Positions 54,191-64,000 of a DNA stretch of 64,000 nucleotides are shown in pieces; the first letter of the stretch is position 1, and each line of letters opens with the position of its first letter. The notes beneath the pieces were generated by a model. It searched no databases, was not told where the DNA came from, and saw nothing but the letters and a program-made list of their open reading frames with translations. This stretch comes from Aporrectodea caliginosa (Eukaryota > Annelida > Clitellata > Crassiclitellata > Lumbricidae), in NCBI GenBank assembly GCA_020284085.1, contig JACEVL010000484.1, positions 1,297,501 through 1,361,500 on the forward strand. Direction: 5' to 3'. Made by a program: the position numbers and the translations under genes.

Positions 54191-54800
54191 AATAAAATTA
54201 TTTTTGTATGTAGCTATGAAGGATGTTTGGGCTAAAGGGGTGATCTAGCAACGACTTGGTTAAGTTTAGGCTAATTGTGGATGTGTAGTCTGGAAATGCG
54301 CTTTCAGAATTCGTTTCTCTACTTTGTTTAACGACATCCTATAGATATACAAAGACCACTGACGTCTTTAAAGTTCATTGATATATATATAGTATTAGTA
54401 TTATAGCTTATTTCATTGTCATAATGACTTTCGTGTAGGCTATCATTTTCTTTTGCCTCTCGTGGTTTTTTTGTCTGACAAATTTTTGAGGTGTCGACCT
54501 ATGTTAATACATAGATTAATGTTTAATTCGATTCTGATCATATTGACGTGTTCTGTATATCCAGCCCAGGTCGGCAGGTCCTTGTATCCAGCCTATAGCC
54601 CATCCGGCTTGTCGGAACCAGTGCGGTTTTTCGTTACTCGGCAATAGACGTAAGCGGAAAGCGGCGTTAAGCAGACAGTGACGTAGATCTAAAACCAAAA
54701 ATGTCTGAGCGCCACAAGAGTTGCACGAGGACACCAGCTTTTTCACCGCCGCGCTATTGAAACCAATCCGCAAGAGCGCGGTTGTTTGGTCCTTTTCGGT
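54191..54800. other. Non-coding stretch
   Basis: Nothing is recognised beyond short unassigned frames (54453-54647, 54516-54875). Confidence 0.35.
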
Positions 54801-54967
54801 CAGTGATCCCGTTCTAAACAAAAAGAACCGGAACGCCCACTTCAGGAAGAACCGGAACGCTGGTTTCAGGCGCAATGCTAATCAAAGAAAGAACCGATAC
54901 GGCGTTGCGGTCGTCCCAAAAGAAGCGGAACGTCGTTCCGGTGCGTTCCGGTCCGAAACGATCCCTG
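54801..54967. mobile_element. hAT-type MITE
   Basis: It starts CAGTGATCCCGTTC and ends GAAACGATCCCTG, imperfect inverted ends. TTTTCGGT (54793-54800) and ATTTTGGT (54968-54975) match at 6 of 8 bases. Inside are several AACCGGAACG motifs and the inverse CGTTCCGG. A second copy is in NUDCD1 intron 1. Confidence 0.65.
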
Positions 54968-55084
54968 ATTTTGGTATCAAGTCCAAATAGGGGAGTGGAG
55001 GGGGATAAGACAGCTCTCACTGTGCTACGGTAGAAAGCGTTCAGCGCCTCTCTTGTCACTTTTTGCAATAGGAAAGAGAAGGGT

Positions 55085-55712
55085 TGAGCAGTGTTTGAGT
55101 AAGGAAGTAGGCATACTTGGTTGCAGTAGGAGAGAAGGGCTGAGAAGTCTTTGAGTAAGGAAGTACTTGGTTGCAGTAGGAGAGAAAGGCTGAGAAGTCT
55201 TTGAGTAAGGAAGTATACTTGGTTGCAGTAGGAGAGAAGGCTCAGAAGGGCTGAGCAGCTTTGAGTAAGGAAGTACCTGGTTGCAGTAGGAGAGAAGGGC
55301 TGAGCAGTCGTTGAGTAAGGAAGTACTTGGTTGCAGTAGGAGAGAAGGCTCAGAAGGGCTGAGCAGCTTTGAGTAAGGAAGTACCTGGTTGCAGTAGGAG
55401 AGAAGGGCTGAGCAGTCTTTGAGTAAGGAAGTACCTGGTTGCAGTAGGAGAGAAGGGCTGAGCAGTCTTTGAGTAAGGAAGTATTTGGTTGCAGTAGAAG
55501 GGCTGAGCAGTCTTTGAGTAAGGAAGTACCTGGTTGCAGTAGGAGAGAAGGGCTGAGCAGTCTTTGAGTAAGGAAGTATTTGGTTGCAGTAGAAGGGCTG
55601 AGCAGTCTTTGAGTAAGGAAGTACCTGGTTGCAGTAGGAGAGAAGGGCTGAGCAGTCTTTGAGTAAGGAAGTATTTGGTTGCAGTAGAAGGGCTGAGCAG
55701 TCTTTGAGTAAG
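55085..55712. repeat. Minisatellite, about 51-bp unit
   Basis: About a dozen units contain TTGAGTAAGGAAGTACCTGG, TTGCAGTAGGAGAGAAGGGC and TGAGCAGTC. Shorter 39-bp variants lacking GAGAGA-containing bases alternate with full units, giving a higher-order pattern near 55430-55700. An opposite-strand frame through it only repeats one peptide and is not a gene. Confidence 0.9.
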
Positions 55713-57274
55713 GAGGTTGGGCTCGGGTCGAGTTCGCATTGTATGCTTTCTAGAGGACAGAATTAATGCGAGCACTAATTTCGTCTTCAGAAGCCGAGAA
55801 GATGCGCTGAAACATGGTGTCCAGCAGTTCTAAAGAGTTACATTTTTTTATTTTAAGTTTAGCTGGAAATTTGTTCGGTTAAAGAACCGGGTCTGTTCTG
55901 ATCTCCAGCAGAAGACTGTTATGGAAACCTATCCACTGGACCAGAAAGCACGCCCTGTGCTTACTGACGCGTTCACATAATGAGTCGATTTAGAAGACCA
56001 TTAAGCTTTAGTAGCACTCTGGGCCTCTATAACTCAGATGCAGAGCACTGGTCTCTTGTAGGTCTCAATACACAGGGCATGTAGACTTTTTTTATTAGGC
56101 ATCGGCTTGAGATGCAATTTGTACAACTACAGCGTTAAAAACTAAGAATAATGAGCAGCTTGGTATTGGTAGATTCCTTGCAAACATTCGCCTCTTATTT
56201 CTCACGCACTCTGATGATGTGGCGTGGATAATGGATAGCTAAATAATAGTGATGCTGATGCTCACTGTCCGTGAGCTTCTAAACATTATTGGTAGAGTAT
56301 TTGATCTTGTATATAAGACAACGTCGGAGTTCAAACTTCATGGAGATCGTCTAAGATTTGCAGGGACGAGAACCGCAAAAGACTGCTCCAACAGCAGAGG
56401 TTTGCAGCAAGATCATGTTCCCACAGCTGTAGTTTGCAACAACAGAATGTCCCCACAACATTAGGTGTACAGCAAGAGAATGTTCCCACAGCATAGGTTT
56501 ACAACAGGAAAATGTTCCCTCAACATAGTTTTACAGCAGAAGAATGTTCCCTCAACATAGGTTTACAACAGGAAAATGTTCCCACAACATAGGTGTACAG
56601 CAACAGAATGTTCCAACAACATAGGTTTACAGCAACAGAATGTTCCCACAACGTAGATTTACAACAACTTCAACAAGAGAATGTTCCCACAACATAGGTG
56701 TACAGTAACAGAATGTTCCCACAACGTAGATTTACAACAAGAGAATGTTCCCACAACATAGGTGTACAGCAACAGAATGTTCCCACAACATAGGTGTACA
56801 GCAACGGAATGTTCCCGCAACAGAGGTTTACAGCAACAGAAGTTTATCGGTATCGGGTCAGAATAACTGCAACGGAAGTTTACTGTGAGTGTCTTACGTC
56901 GCATTAAATGTTCCGTAATAAAACGTCTCCATGCACATAATACGCGACCATTTGACGCTGATCTAACCAAACCTGGATCCACGAAAGAAGGCACGCACTG
57001 CCAGCAGCCATCCGTAAGACACGCCACGACCAAACATCCCGTGCCGCCGGGTTCCCTCTCAAGCCCCAGGGACCCCTATAGACGGAACCGGTGCAACAAT
57101 CGCTCGTATAATGAAAACACATCGCTGCGTCTTAACAGTACTGTGCTTACAACAATAAAATAATGCGACCGTATGAGAAGAGATACACTGCACCGAATGC
57201 AGTCGGAATGTCGGTCAGAAATAATCAGAAATGTAGGTGGATATGTACATGTTTCTATAGCGACCGTTTGCCCT
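55713..57274. other. Region around the second minisatellite
   Basis: Apart from the minisatellite at 56375-56850, I recognise no gene. Short frames at 56249-56464 and 56885-57163 have no known domain. Confidence 0.35.
56375..56850. repeat. Minisatellite, about 32-bp unit
   Basis: About fourteen imperfect units combine CAACAGAATGTTCCCACAAC and ATAGGTTTACAGCAA or ATAGGTGTACAGCAA. Confidence 0.9.
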
Positions 57275-57425
57275 CGACCCTACTTTTGGGGAGGGGGGAT
57301 AGTGTCAAGGATAACACTCTTGCCTGAAGTTTTCATGGACCCGGTTCGATTCCCGTAAGGCCCCCTGATAGCGGTGTGACTATCAGTTTTTTGTTGTTAC
57401 CAATAAACGAATATAATAATAATGG
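57275..57425 (+). mobile_element. tRNA-derived SINE, type E
   Basis: The head GATAGTGTCAAGGATAACAC with B box CGGTTCGATTCCCG is followed by the CTGATAGC / GTGTGACTATCAG hairpin, a T-run, and CCAATAAACGAATATAATA. The tail alone recurs at 16034-16092. Confidence 0.7.
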
Positions 57426-57714
57426 GTTTAGCTCATGCCTGCATTCCCTAGGTGGCAGCAAAAGTAGAATGAGCTTGCGCCTTGCATGGCTGCGACTTTG
57501 TTGATTTATGTAATTAGTCTTCTGTAATTAGTGTTCTTGTGAATTGTTTAATCGTCATAACACGTACATGTACAGCGCAGTGCGTTTGTTAGGCGCTTCA
57601 TTAAAAATAAATATTATTTTATTATTATTCAATGAATTGATCGGGTGAGATCCTTCGCCACCTTAACCCGTTTGAATGGATGCCATGCCATTTAAAATCC
57701 ACGTGTAGACCTAC

Positions 57715-57905
57715 GGACCGTGAAACTAGCCTTAGCAGTTCCTCTAAGTTACTTCCTCTCTCAGGCAACTGGACTCGGATCTCCACTGGGCATTTATGGA
57801 CGACCCCTCAGACACGACTCAGCGCTCGTGAATAAGCTGGTGCCCTGCGTTTTAGAAATTTGGAGGCGCGACTACGAATCTACGATTACCGTGCCTATCC
57901 GAGAT
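57715..57905 (+). mobile_element. LINE 3' fragment
   Basis: CAGCGCTCGTGAATAAGCTGG, TTTTAGAAATTTGGAGGCGC and a CTACGATTACCG tail match the reverse strand of 53405-53495. The 81-codon frame at 57720-57965 falls in it and is not a host gene. Confidence 0.5.
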
Positions 57906-57965
57906 TTCAATCTCTGGACCAGCCACTATGGGTATTCATGCATGCGAACTGGCATCATCAGATAG

Positions 57966-59088
57966 CTTTCGTCTTGACTGCAATCTGTTTGTAGCCTACT
58001 TTTGAAAGCTTTTATTTAATCTTATGGTCGCAGATTTGAAGAAGAGGTTCTTTTAAAGCATCGTGAATTCCACGATACGTATACAACCATTCACAATTAA
58101 GCTTTTCTATCTAACTCCCGCCACTGCTCGTACTTTGGCAGTGCCAGTCCCAAGCCTGGATAAAGGAGGAGGGCGACGCTAATGATATTTGTTATCACAC
58201 AGTGTCGCTAAACTGAAACTACTACAGTAACTGTAGGCCTACTGTGTTTCTATATGCATGCACTCGTGACGACTTCTTACCACAACCCGTGCCGTTTAGT
58301 CGTTCCTCGTGTGTTTAACTACTGGCGACAATGAATTGGAAGAATCGTCTGCGAAGACCGGAAGTGGCGTGTCGAAACGAGATCTCGCGAAAACGGAAAT
58401 AAACTGGCCGACGATATACTCGCTGCTCCGCCTTTCCTTCCATCTTCTCTCTTACCCTTCAAATCTTTCTACCTCCAGCGATCCTTTCCTCCATTCGTCT
58501 CGCCCTCGTACTGTAACTCCTCTTTTACACGGTCCTTCCTTCTCGGCATCGGCGTATTTAGGGGGAGGGGGTTACGGGTTCAGAGCCCCAAAAATAAATT
58601 GCGGAAAATTTTATAGTCTATGCGAAATACTGAAAACCTTAACTTTTGCGACCATGCCCAGTGAAACCTTGTTTCCTGACTACGCTACGGCTTCTCAGCA
58701 TCTGTTATCATTTCATCATTATTTCTTCCTTAATTTCTCGTTTATTATCTGACCTTCTCCCGTCTCCTCTCTCTCGCTCATTGATTCCTTTCCTCTAATT
58801 CCTCTCTCCTTCACTCCTTCCCTTTATCCCTCTTTCATTGCGTCCGTCTCTCTCCTTCCGGCTTCCACTCTTGCTGTCTCTTTCTCCCTCCAAGTATCTC
58901 ACTAAGATCGTCGAGCAGCGGATATGTACACTACATGTAGTTTCCCCCTTTCTACGATCTATGACGGATGAAAAGCGGATGAATGTTGGTGGAAGAAGGA
59001 GTTATTGAATTAATGAGGGTGTTGGGTCCGAGGGTGAAAACAGGATTCGAACCGATTAGAGGGGCGGACATTGACGGATGATCTGTGA
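57966..59088. other. Non-coding stretch
   Basis: No gene is recognised. From about 58430 there is pyrimidine-rich sequence. GGCGTATTTAGGGGGAGGGGG near 58549 resembles a hAT-type end without a visible partner. Confidence 0.35.
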
Positions 59089-59089
59089 C

Positions 59090-59475
59090 AGGAGAAATCA
59101 GGATGACAAGTATCAGGAAGAGGAGGACAAGCAATAAGAGGAGGAATAGGTGGAGGAGCAGTAGGAGGAAGAGGAGGAAAAGCAATAGGAGCAGGAGTAG
59201 GTGGAGTAGGAGGAGGGACAGCAGGAGGAAGAGGAGGAAAAGCAATAGGAGCAGGAGTAGGTGGAGTAGGAGGAGGGACAGCAGGAGGAAGAGGAGGAAA
59301 AGCAATAGGAGCAGGTGGAGTAGGAGGAAGAGGAGGAAAAGCAATAGGAGTAGGTGGAGGATGAGGGACAGTAGGAGGAGGAATAGGAGGAGGAGAAGAA
59401 GCAGAAGGAAGAGCAGGAGGAGGAAGAAGAGCCGTAGTATCGAGGAGGAGGAAGAAGAGCAATGGTAGGAATAGG
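59090..59475. repeat. Purine-rich minisatellite
   Basis: Units of about 60 bp built from AGGAGGAAGAGGAGGAAAAGC, AATAGGAGCAGG and AGTAGGTGGAGTAGG repeat three to four times, then decay to GGAGGA-type sequence. Long frames on both strands (Arg/Ser-rich, or Leu/Pro-rich in antisense) are by-products. Confidence 0.85.
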
Positions 59476-59927
59476 AAGAACAGGATGAGCAGAGGAAGCT
59501 GCAGGAGGAATAGAAAAAAGTAAACAATATCAGTTTTCCTCTTCGTGGACGACCACAGAGAAGCAAGAGCCATCCATGCTAACGATGGCTGTAGTCAATA
59601 TTAAGCATGGCTGTCAGTTGTCGTTTGCTGCCTAATCTGTGGCTACGTTTCGTCAAATTAAAGCCGTCAATTAGAACGATTTACCAACACATGTCCGTCT
59701 TTGTTTCTCCCTCTTCTGCCTGTTCGTAGGCCTAGACGTTTCCAACCGTCCGTTTGTCTGGCCCTCTGTTTGTCTACATATATTGCTGTCTGTGTGTGTG
59801 TCTGTCTGTCTGTCTGTGTATTCGTGTCTCTTTGGCTTAATGAAGAATTCATTAGCACTTTCTTAGCTGTATCATCATCTGTATCTCTTGGTTTCATTCG
59901 TCGTCGGTCACGGGTTTATCCAAGCGC

Positions 59928-60162
59928 ATGCAGAAAAATGCCCACTCGGCGACGCGAAGATACGCCAACAAACCATTGCCGTGTCTGTATATATATATAT
60001 ATGTATATATATATATAAATAATTATTATATATGTTTGTTGGCGTATCGCCAACAAACCATTGCCGTGTCTGTATATATATGTATATATATATATAAATA
60101 ATTATTATATATATATGTTGGCGTATCTTCGTGTCTGCGAGTGGGTATTTTGCTCCGCATGA
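59928..60162. mobile_element. Fold-back element with internal duplication
   Basis: The arms at 59928-59970 and 60117-60162 are inverted repeats of about 43-46 bp (CGAAGATACGCCAAC inside, CATGC outside). Between them a block of about 85 bp (CAACAAACCATTGCCGTGTC plus TA-rich DNA and ATAAATAATTATTATATAT) occurs twice in tandem. Confidence 0.8.
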
Positions 60163-60179
60163 CTATAACGCTCATATGT

Positions 60180-60200
60180 GTGTATATATTATATATATGT

Positions 60201-60241
<41 letters not shown>

Positions 60242-60250
60242 TTATATATG
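60180..60250. repeat. TA microsatellite
   Basis: Interrupted (TA)n run directly after the fold-back element. Confidence 0.9.
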
Positions 60251-60648
60251 TATACAAGTTAATATATAGCCTATTCGTACATAAGCTTATGCGCTTTTAT
60301 TATTTACGAACTGTCTTTTATCGTCTTTCCGGAACTTATCGCATTTATATAGGCTTCCTTCGGATTTGATAGAATTCGGTCAGACGCACAAATGCACACA
60401 TACTTACATAAAGAGACGCAGATGTACATGCATACCTACATACAAACGTAACGACCTCATATTGAAAGAAAACGTTGTTAGGGTATTTGCTCACGGAATA
60501 GTATTGCATTAATCTACAGTTTCTGACGCCAGTTTTATCGATTCCGGTAATTTTTGTTCTCGGATTTTTCGGTAATCAACCAAGATAAGCGCAGAATTCT
60601 ATACCTGATTCGTGAATAACTTCAGTATACCTAATAAGAAATGCTATA

Positions 60649-61542
60649 TTAAAGCGATTCTCGCATACTCGAAAATTCCACCGGCAAGTGCACGTTCAAT
60701 GTTCGGGTCATTGAGCCTATGTTTAATAGATCGAAGCTTTGGTGGCATTTTTTCCCCACTTGATTTTGACGTCCAGTGCACATGGCAACAACTGCCCGGT
60801 GTGTCAAATTCCACTCCAATCTGCAATTTTGCAACACACTCCATGCACATGGTATTAACAAGGGTGTGATCCAACATCTTCCTGGTGTGCCTGTCATTTG
60901 AATATCAGGACATTTAGTGCTAAGAATAGATATAGTGATTAGCGCAAGTTTTTACGCTGGAACCACGATCCTCTGATCCTGAGACCAGCTCCAAGGCAGA
61001 AGTCAATCAGACGCTCGGTGTTGTCGTTTGGTGTTCCACATCCAAAAGGACCGCATCACCTGGCTGCATTCATTCATGTTGGTGTTGGGAACTGCACTGA
61101 AGTCTTGTAGAAGGCATCCTTGTCAGCTTGTCAACCCCGGATGCCCAAATGATTGACGCATATATGCTGACACAACGGTCAGCTCGCACAGCAGCATCTG
61201 AAGTGGGCAAGTATATAGTACCCTATATTATATGCTCAATGGAAACCAGGATTTGATGGCGTTTGACGCCATGCGGTCCAGAGCCAAAGCAGCGCCTGAC
61301 TGTCTCACCGAGGCCTTCGGTTGACCCGACCGTATGAAGGTGTAGTCGTCATTCATCATCTCTCCCGCACCTAGCCATCGGAACTCCTGGAGTTCGACGA
61401 TGCTGATTCCAGCATCCGCAAGCACCCTTCTCAAAATAATTCGAGCAACCCCCGTCCTATCAGAGAAATCAACAGTCACTGTATCTGAAGCTGTAACTGT
61501 TGTCCCATTGTGCGTTTGCAAAGGTGTATTATTAAAGACCAA
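60649..61542 (-). pseudogene. LINE endonuclease domain, frameshifted
   Basis: Read on the minus strand: GVARIILRRVLADAGISIVE then LQEFRWLGAGEMMNDDYTFI, the start of an APE-like endonuclease. After frameshifts come FNAVPNTNMNE, IDFCLGAGLRIRGSWFQRKN, LQNCRLEWN and PPKLRSIKHRLNDPNI. The motif order (ELQEFRW, GDFNAV-like, RIRGSWFQRK, LQNCR) is that of endonuclease-RT LINEs of the CFDP2-related (RTE-like) type. The RT itself is absent; the RT at 22730-24465 is from the same broad group. Confidence 0.7.
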
Positions 61543-61574
61543 AATTACTTTTTTACTTACTTATCAAATTCCAG

Positions 61575-61791
61575 GTCCACACCCGGAGGGCATTTACCCC
61601 GGATGGTTTACCCCCACCAGTCCGCTTCAGACACCTGGCTGGTGGAGGGTAAACCAGGATGCGTGCTCGACGATAACCCGGGCGACGAGCGATTCGTTAT
61701 GGGAGATTTTGGCATGGGCATCATGGAAACTATTCTGCGACAGTATCTCTACTCGCCCGAAAGCGTGGAGTATAGGCCTATAGGTGACTGA
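61575..61791 (+). CDS. Candidate terminal exon of an unknown gene
   Basis: After the possible acceptor AAATTCCAG (ending 61574) a frame runs to a TGA ending at 61791. It encodes a non-repetitive C-terminus including DTWLVEGKPGCVLDD, NPGDERFVMGDFGMGIMETI and LRQYLYSPESVEYRPIGD. The composition looks coding, unlike nearby simple repeats, but I recognise no family and see no upstream partner exon. A hairpin (61605-61620 with 61639-61655) lies inside it. Confidence 0.3.
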
Positions 61792-61904
61792 CCGCTTCGA
61801 GATGATCTAATGCGGAATGTCACCCGGCCGGATGTTTCTCTATAGATTGTCTTCCATTGCCATCCTCAACTCCCGAGATAACCCCCTATAGGCAGTACAT
61901 ATAG

Positions 61905-62030
61905 TACATACATACATACACACATACATGAATGCATGCATACATACATACATACATACATACATACATACATGCATACATACATACATGAAAGCATGCA
62001 TACATAAACGCTTGCATACATAAATGCTTC
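61905..62030. repeat. CATA microsatellite
   Basis: (CATA)n with CATGCATACATGAATGC interruptions. Confidence 0.9.
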
Positions 62031-62319
62031 CAAAGGCCCGTGTACATCAAACCAGATGATTAAATGCAGTCTTCAATCTGACCATAGTGTTGTGCTTATG
62101 GTTGTTGGCGATGAATTGCTGCGCTGATTGTATGCAGCGCAGCGTTGCTCTCTCTCTTCGTGCGCTGCTACCATCGGCGCCGACAGATGGCGTGTATTAT
62201 CGGATGCGATGATCCTGTTGGACGCTGTGGCTTCCGCCTCCGGTCGGTCGGTCGGCCATTCGTATCTCGACACTTGTCAACAATGCCATCATTTCAACGA
62301 TCGATTTTCTTATTATATT

Positions 62320-62980
62320 CATTCCCCTCCATCCGTCCTTACCTTACTCGCTTTTCCCCTGTTGTCACCGTCTCTCCTTTTCTCCCTCGTTCTCTATCTC
62401 TGCCGTCCTCTCTCTCTCTCTCCCTCGCAATGTCCATGCCGTCCTCTTTTCTTCTCTCCCTCGTTCTCTTCCTGCCATCGTCTTTCCCTCGATCTTTTCC
62501 CTCCCATCCTCTCTCCCTTCGTTCTCTCCCTACCATCCTCTCTCCTCCCTTCGTTCTCTCCTGCCATCCTCTCTCCTCCCTTCGTTCTATCCCTGCCAAC
62601 CTCTGCCCTTCGCTCCTTCCCTTATTGACGGATTTATTCTCGGTCATTTCTTATGGACATCCTCGCTATCTCTTTAGATCTATCTGTCTCTATCTGTCGT
62701 TTTCTTAGACTCTTTCTCTGTCTCTGACTTTGTCTGTCTCTGTCTCTCTCCCCTCTCGCTTTCTATTTCTGTCTCTGTCACTCTCTCTGTATGCATGTAT
62801 GTCTGTCTCTGTCTGTCTGTCTGTCTGTCTCTTTCTCTAACTCTTTCTCCAGCCTCCTGTAATTCTCTCTCTCTATCTCTGTCTGTCTCTCTTTGTCTCT
62901 CTCTTCTTCTTTTTCTGTCTCTCTGTGTTTACTTTGTGTTTATCCTTGTATTTACTTCCTTAACTCTCTTTTCCATCTAG
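62320..62980. repeat. Pyrimidine-rich simple-repeat tract
   Basis: TCTCTCCCTC-, CTGCCATCCTCTCTCC- and CTGTCTGTCTG-type repeats. Long frames inside it (Ser/Pro/Leu-rich on plus, Arg/Glu/Gly-rich on minus) are by-products. Confidence 0.85.
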
Positions 62981-63349
62981 TCAACCAAGCGTCCTATCCG
63001 TCCGTCCTTCTACATATCTGCTAGACTATGATAGGTCGAAGCTCGCAGACACGGACAATTACAAAGACATCTATACATAAAGAAACAAAAAGTCCGATAC
63101 ATTGCTAAAAGCAGCCGCATTTCAGCAGTGCCATCTTCCATACAGGACGACGCAGGGTGGGAGAGTGAGTTGGTGGGAGGGTGGGCGGACGGGTGGGCGG
63201 GTCGGTGAGACTTGTATACCTAAAAATGGAAATATGGGTGATATATGTTGTACTCGTTGGTCGTCAACCTACATCACAATCTATCCGTCTGTACTTTATT
63301 TGTTTCTCTCTTCGTTCATCCTCTCCATTGTCATTTTCATGGCCTTCTG

Positions 63350-63475
63350 TTTCTCTGTCTGCCTGCCAGTCTGCGTATCGCTCTGTCTGTCTGTCTGTTG
63401 ATTGATTGCCTGTCCTCAGTGGTGTCTGTCTGTCTGTCAGACAGACAAACAGTCTGTCTGTCTGCACTGGCGTAA
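63350..63475. repeat. CTGT repeats with small inverted repeat
   Basis: Clusters of CTGTCTGTCTG; at 63426-63460 CTGTCTGTCTGTC meets its inverse GACAGACAAACAG. Confidence 0.75.
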
Positions 63476-63607
63476 ACTTGTCCAAAATATTGGTGGGGCA
63501 TGGGGTCTGTAGCCTACAATCAGAACGCGAAAACTGGTCGCATCATAAGCGCTTCCGGTATTACATTAATGTATTGTTATTATTATTATTTTTATTGTAG
63601 AAAAAAA

Positions 63608-63612
63608 ATAAA

Positions 63613-63669
<57 letters not shown>

Positions 63670-63707
63670 CATAAAATCAAAGTTCTTAAAATCATGGTTC
63701 TTAGGCC

Positions 63708-63764
<57 letters not shown>

Positions 63765-63770
63765 CATTAT
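63608..63770. repeat. Two ATT trinucleotide arrays
   Basis: (ATT)n at about 63613-63670 and 63707-63768 separated by about 37 bp of unique sequence. All Ile- or Asn-rich frames here are artefacts. Confidence 0.95.
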
Positions 63771-64000
63771 TAAATTTCCCGAAATGTGAATCTACGACGC
63801 TGATCGTCAACCGCTAGGAGAAGATGCAGTTATAATATCCAAGTGCTTGAAATCGAAGCGGAAATGGTGAGTTGTGAGCCGCTTTTTGAAGGAAGGAAGT
63901 GAATTTGAATTACGAAGAGAACGCAGTCGTTGGCGCGAACCGAACAGAATTGCCTCAGATTTGTCTGGGTTTATGCCACTTTATGGTCAAACCATTGAAA

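Noticed and set aside
55350..55775. 141-codon minus-strand frame with repeated peptide
   Set aside because: It arises from the 51-bp minisatellite; units are multiples of three in part, which keeps the frame open.
56375..56850. CRISPR-like array
   Set aside because: Units are adjacent and imperfect without distinct spacers, in an animal genome; it is a minisatellite.
58952..59573. Long Leu-rich and Pro-rich minus frames and an Arg/Ser-rich plus frame
   Set aside because: All are translations of a purine-rich minisatellite, open in several frames at once.
62128..62708. 166- and 187-codon plus frames and a 102-codon minus frame
   Set aside because: Low-complexity pyrimidine tract translated in different frames; no domain.
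63500..63817. Poly-Ile and poly-Asn frames
   Set aside because: Products of ATT arrays.

Overview
This is animal nuclear DNA. It has spliced genes with GT-AG introns, AATAAA signals, APE-type non-LTR retrotransposons, hAT transposons and tRNA-derived SINEs. Dense insertions, the frequent TAGGCCTA octamer and lineage-specific BTB duplicates suggest a marine invertebrate, plausibly an echinoderm or another deuterostome. The taxon is an inference, not a proof. Layout: (1) 1-3452, the near-complete 3' part of an intact CR1/L2-like LINE that runs off the left edge. (2) About 4.4-39.6 kb, a head-to-tail array of five BTB-BACK-PHR genes on the + strand (ATGs at 5134, 16255, 26963, 31204 and 36625). 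Each has two coding exons joined in the same phase, giving 435-438 aa. Copies 3, 4 and 5 also show a non-coding first exon ending in a GTAAGT donor. The duplicated unit includes intergenic DNA and is about 5 kb; copies 1 and 2 are spread further apart by nested transposons. (3) 40688-50662, a complete nine-exon NUDCD1 orthologue (596 aa), its introns full of SINEs, LINE 3' ends and hAT elements. (4) 50.7-64 kb, mostly repeats: hAT-type MITEs, two minisatellites, a fold-back element, a decayed LINE endonuclease, microsatellites, one possible unassigned coding exon and one weak ORF in a CpG-rich segment. The BTB proteins belong to the BTBD3/BTBD6-like family, which act as cullin-3 adaptors. Their BTB half is almost invariant, while short stretches of the PHR half differ strongly, and the pattern of shared residues suggests gene conversion between copies. 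I see no sign that NUDCD1 and the BTB genes act together. Many transposon calls rest on terminal inverted repeats plus intact 8-bp target duplications that can be read directly. No bacterial, plasmid, CRISPR or rRNA features are present, and all tRNA-like matches look like SINE heads.
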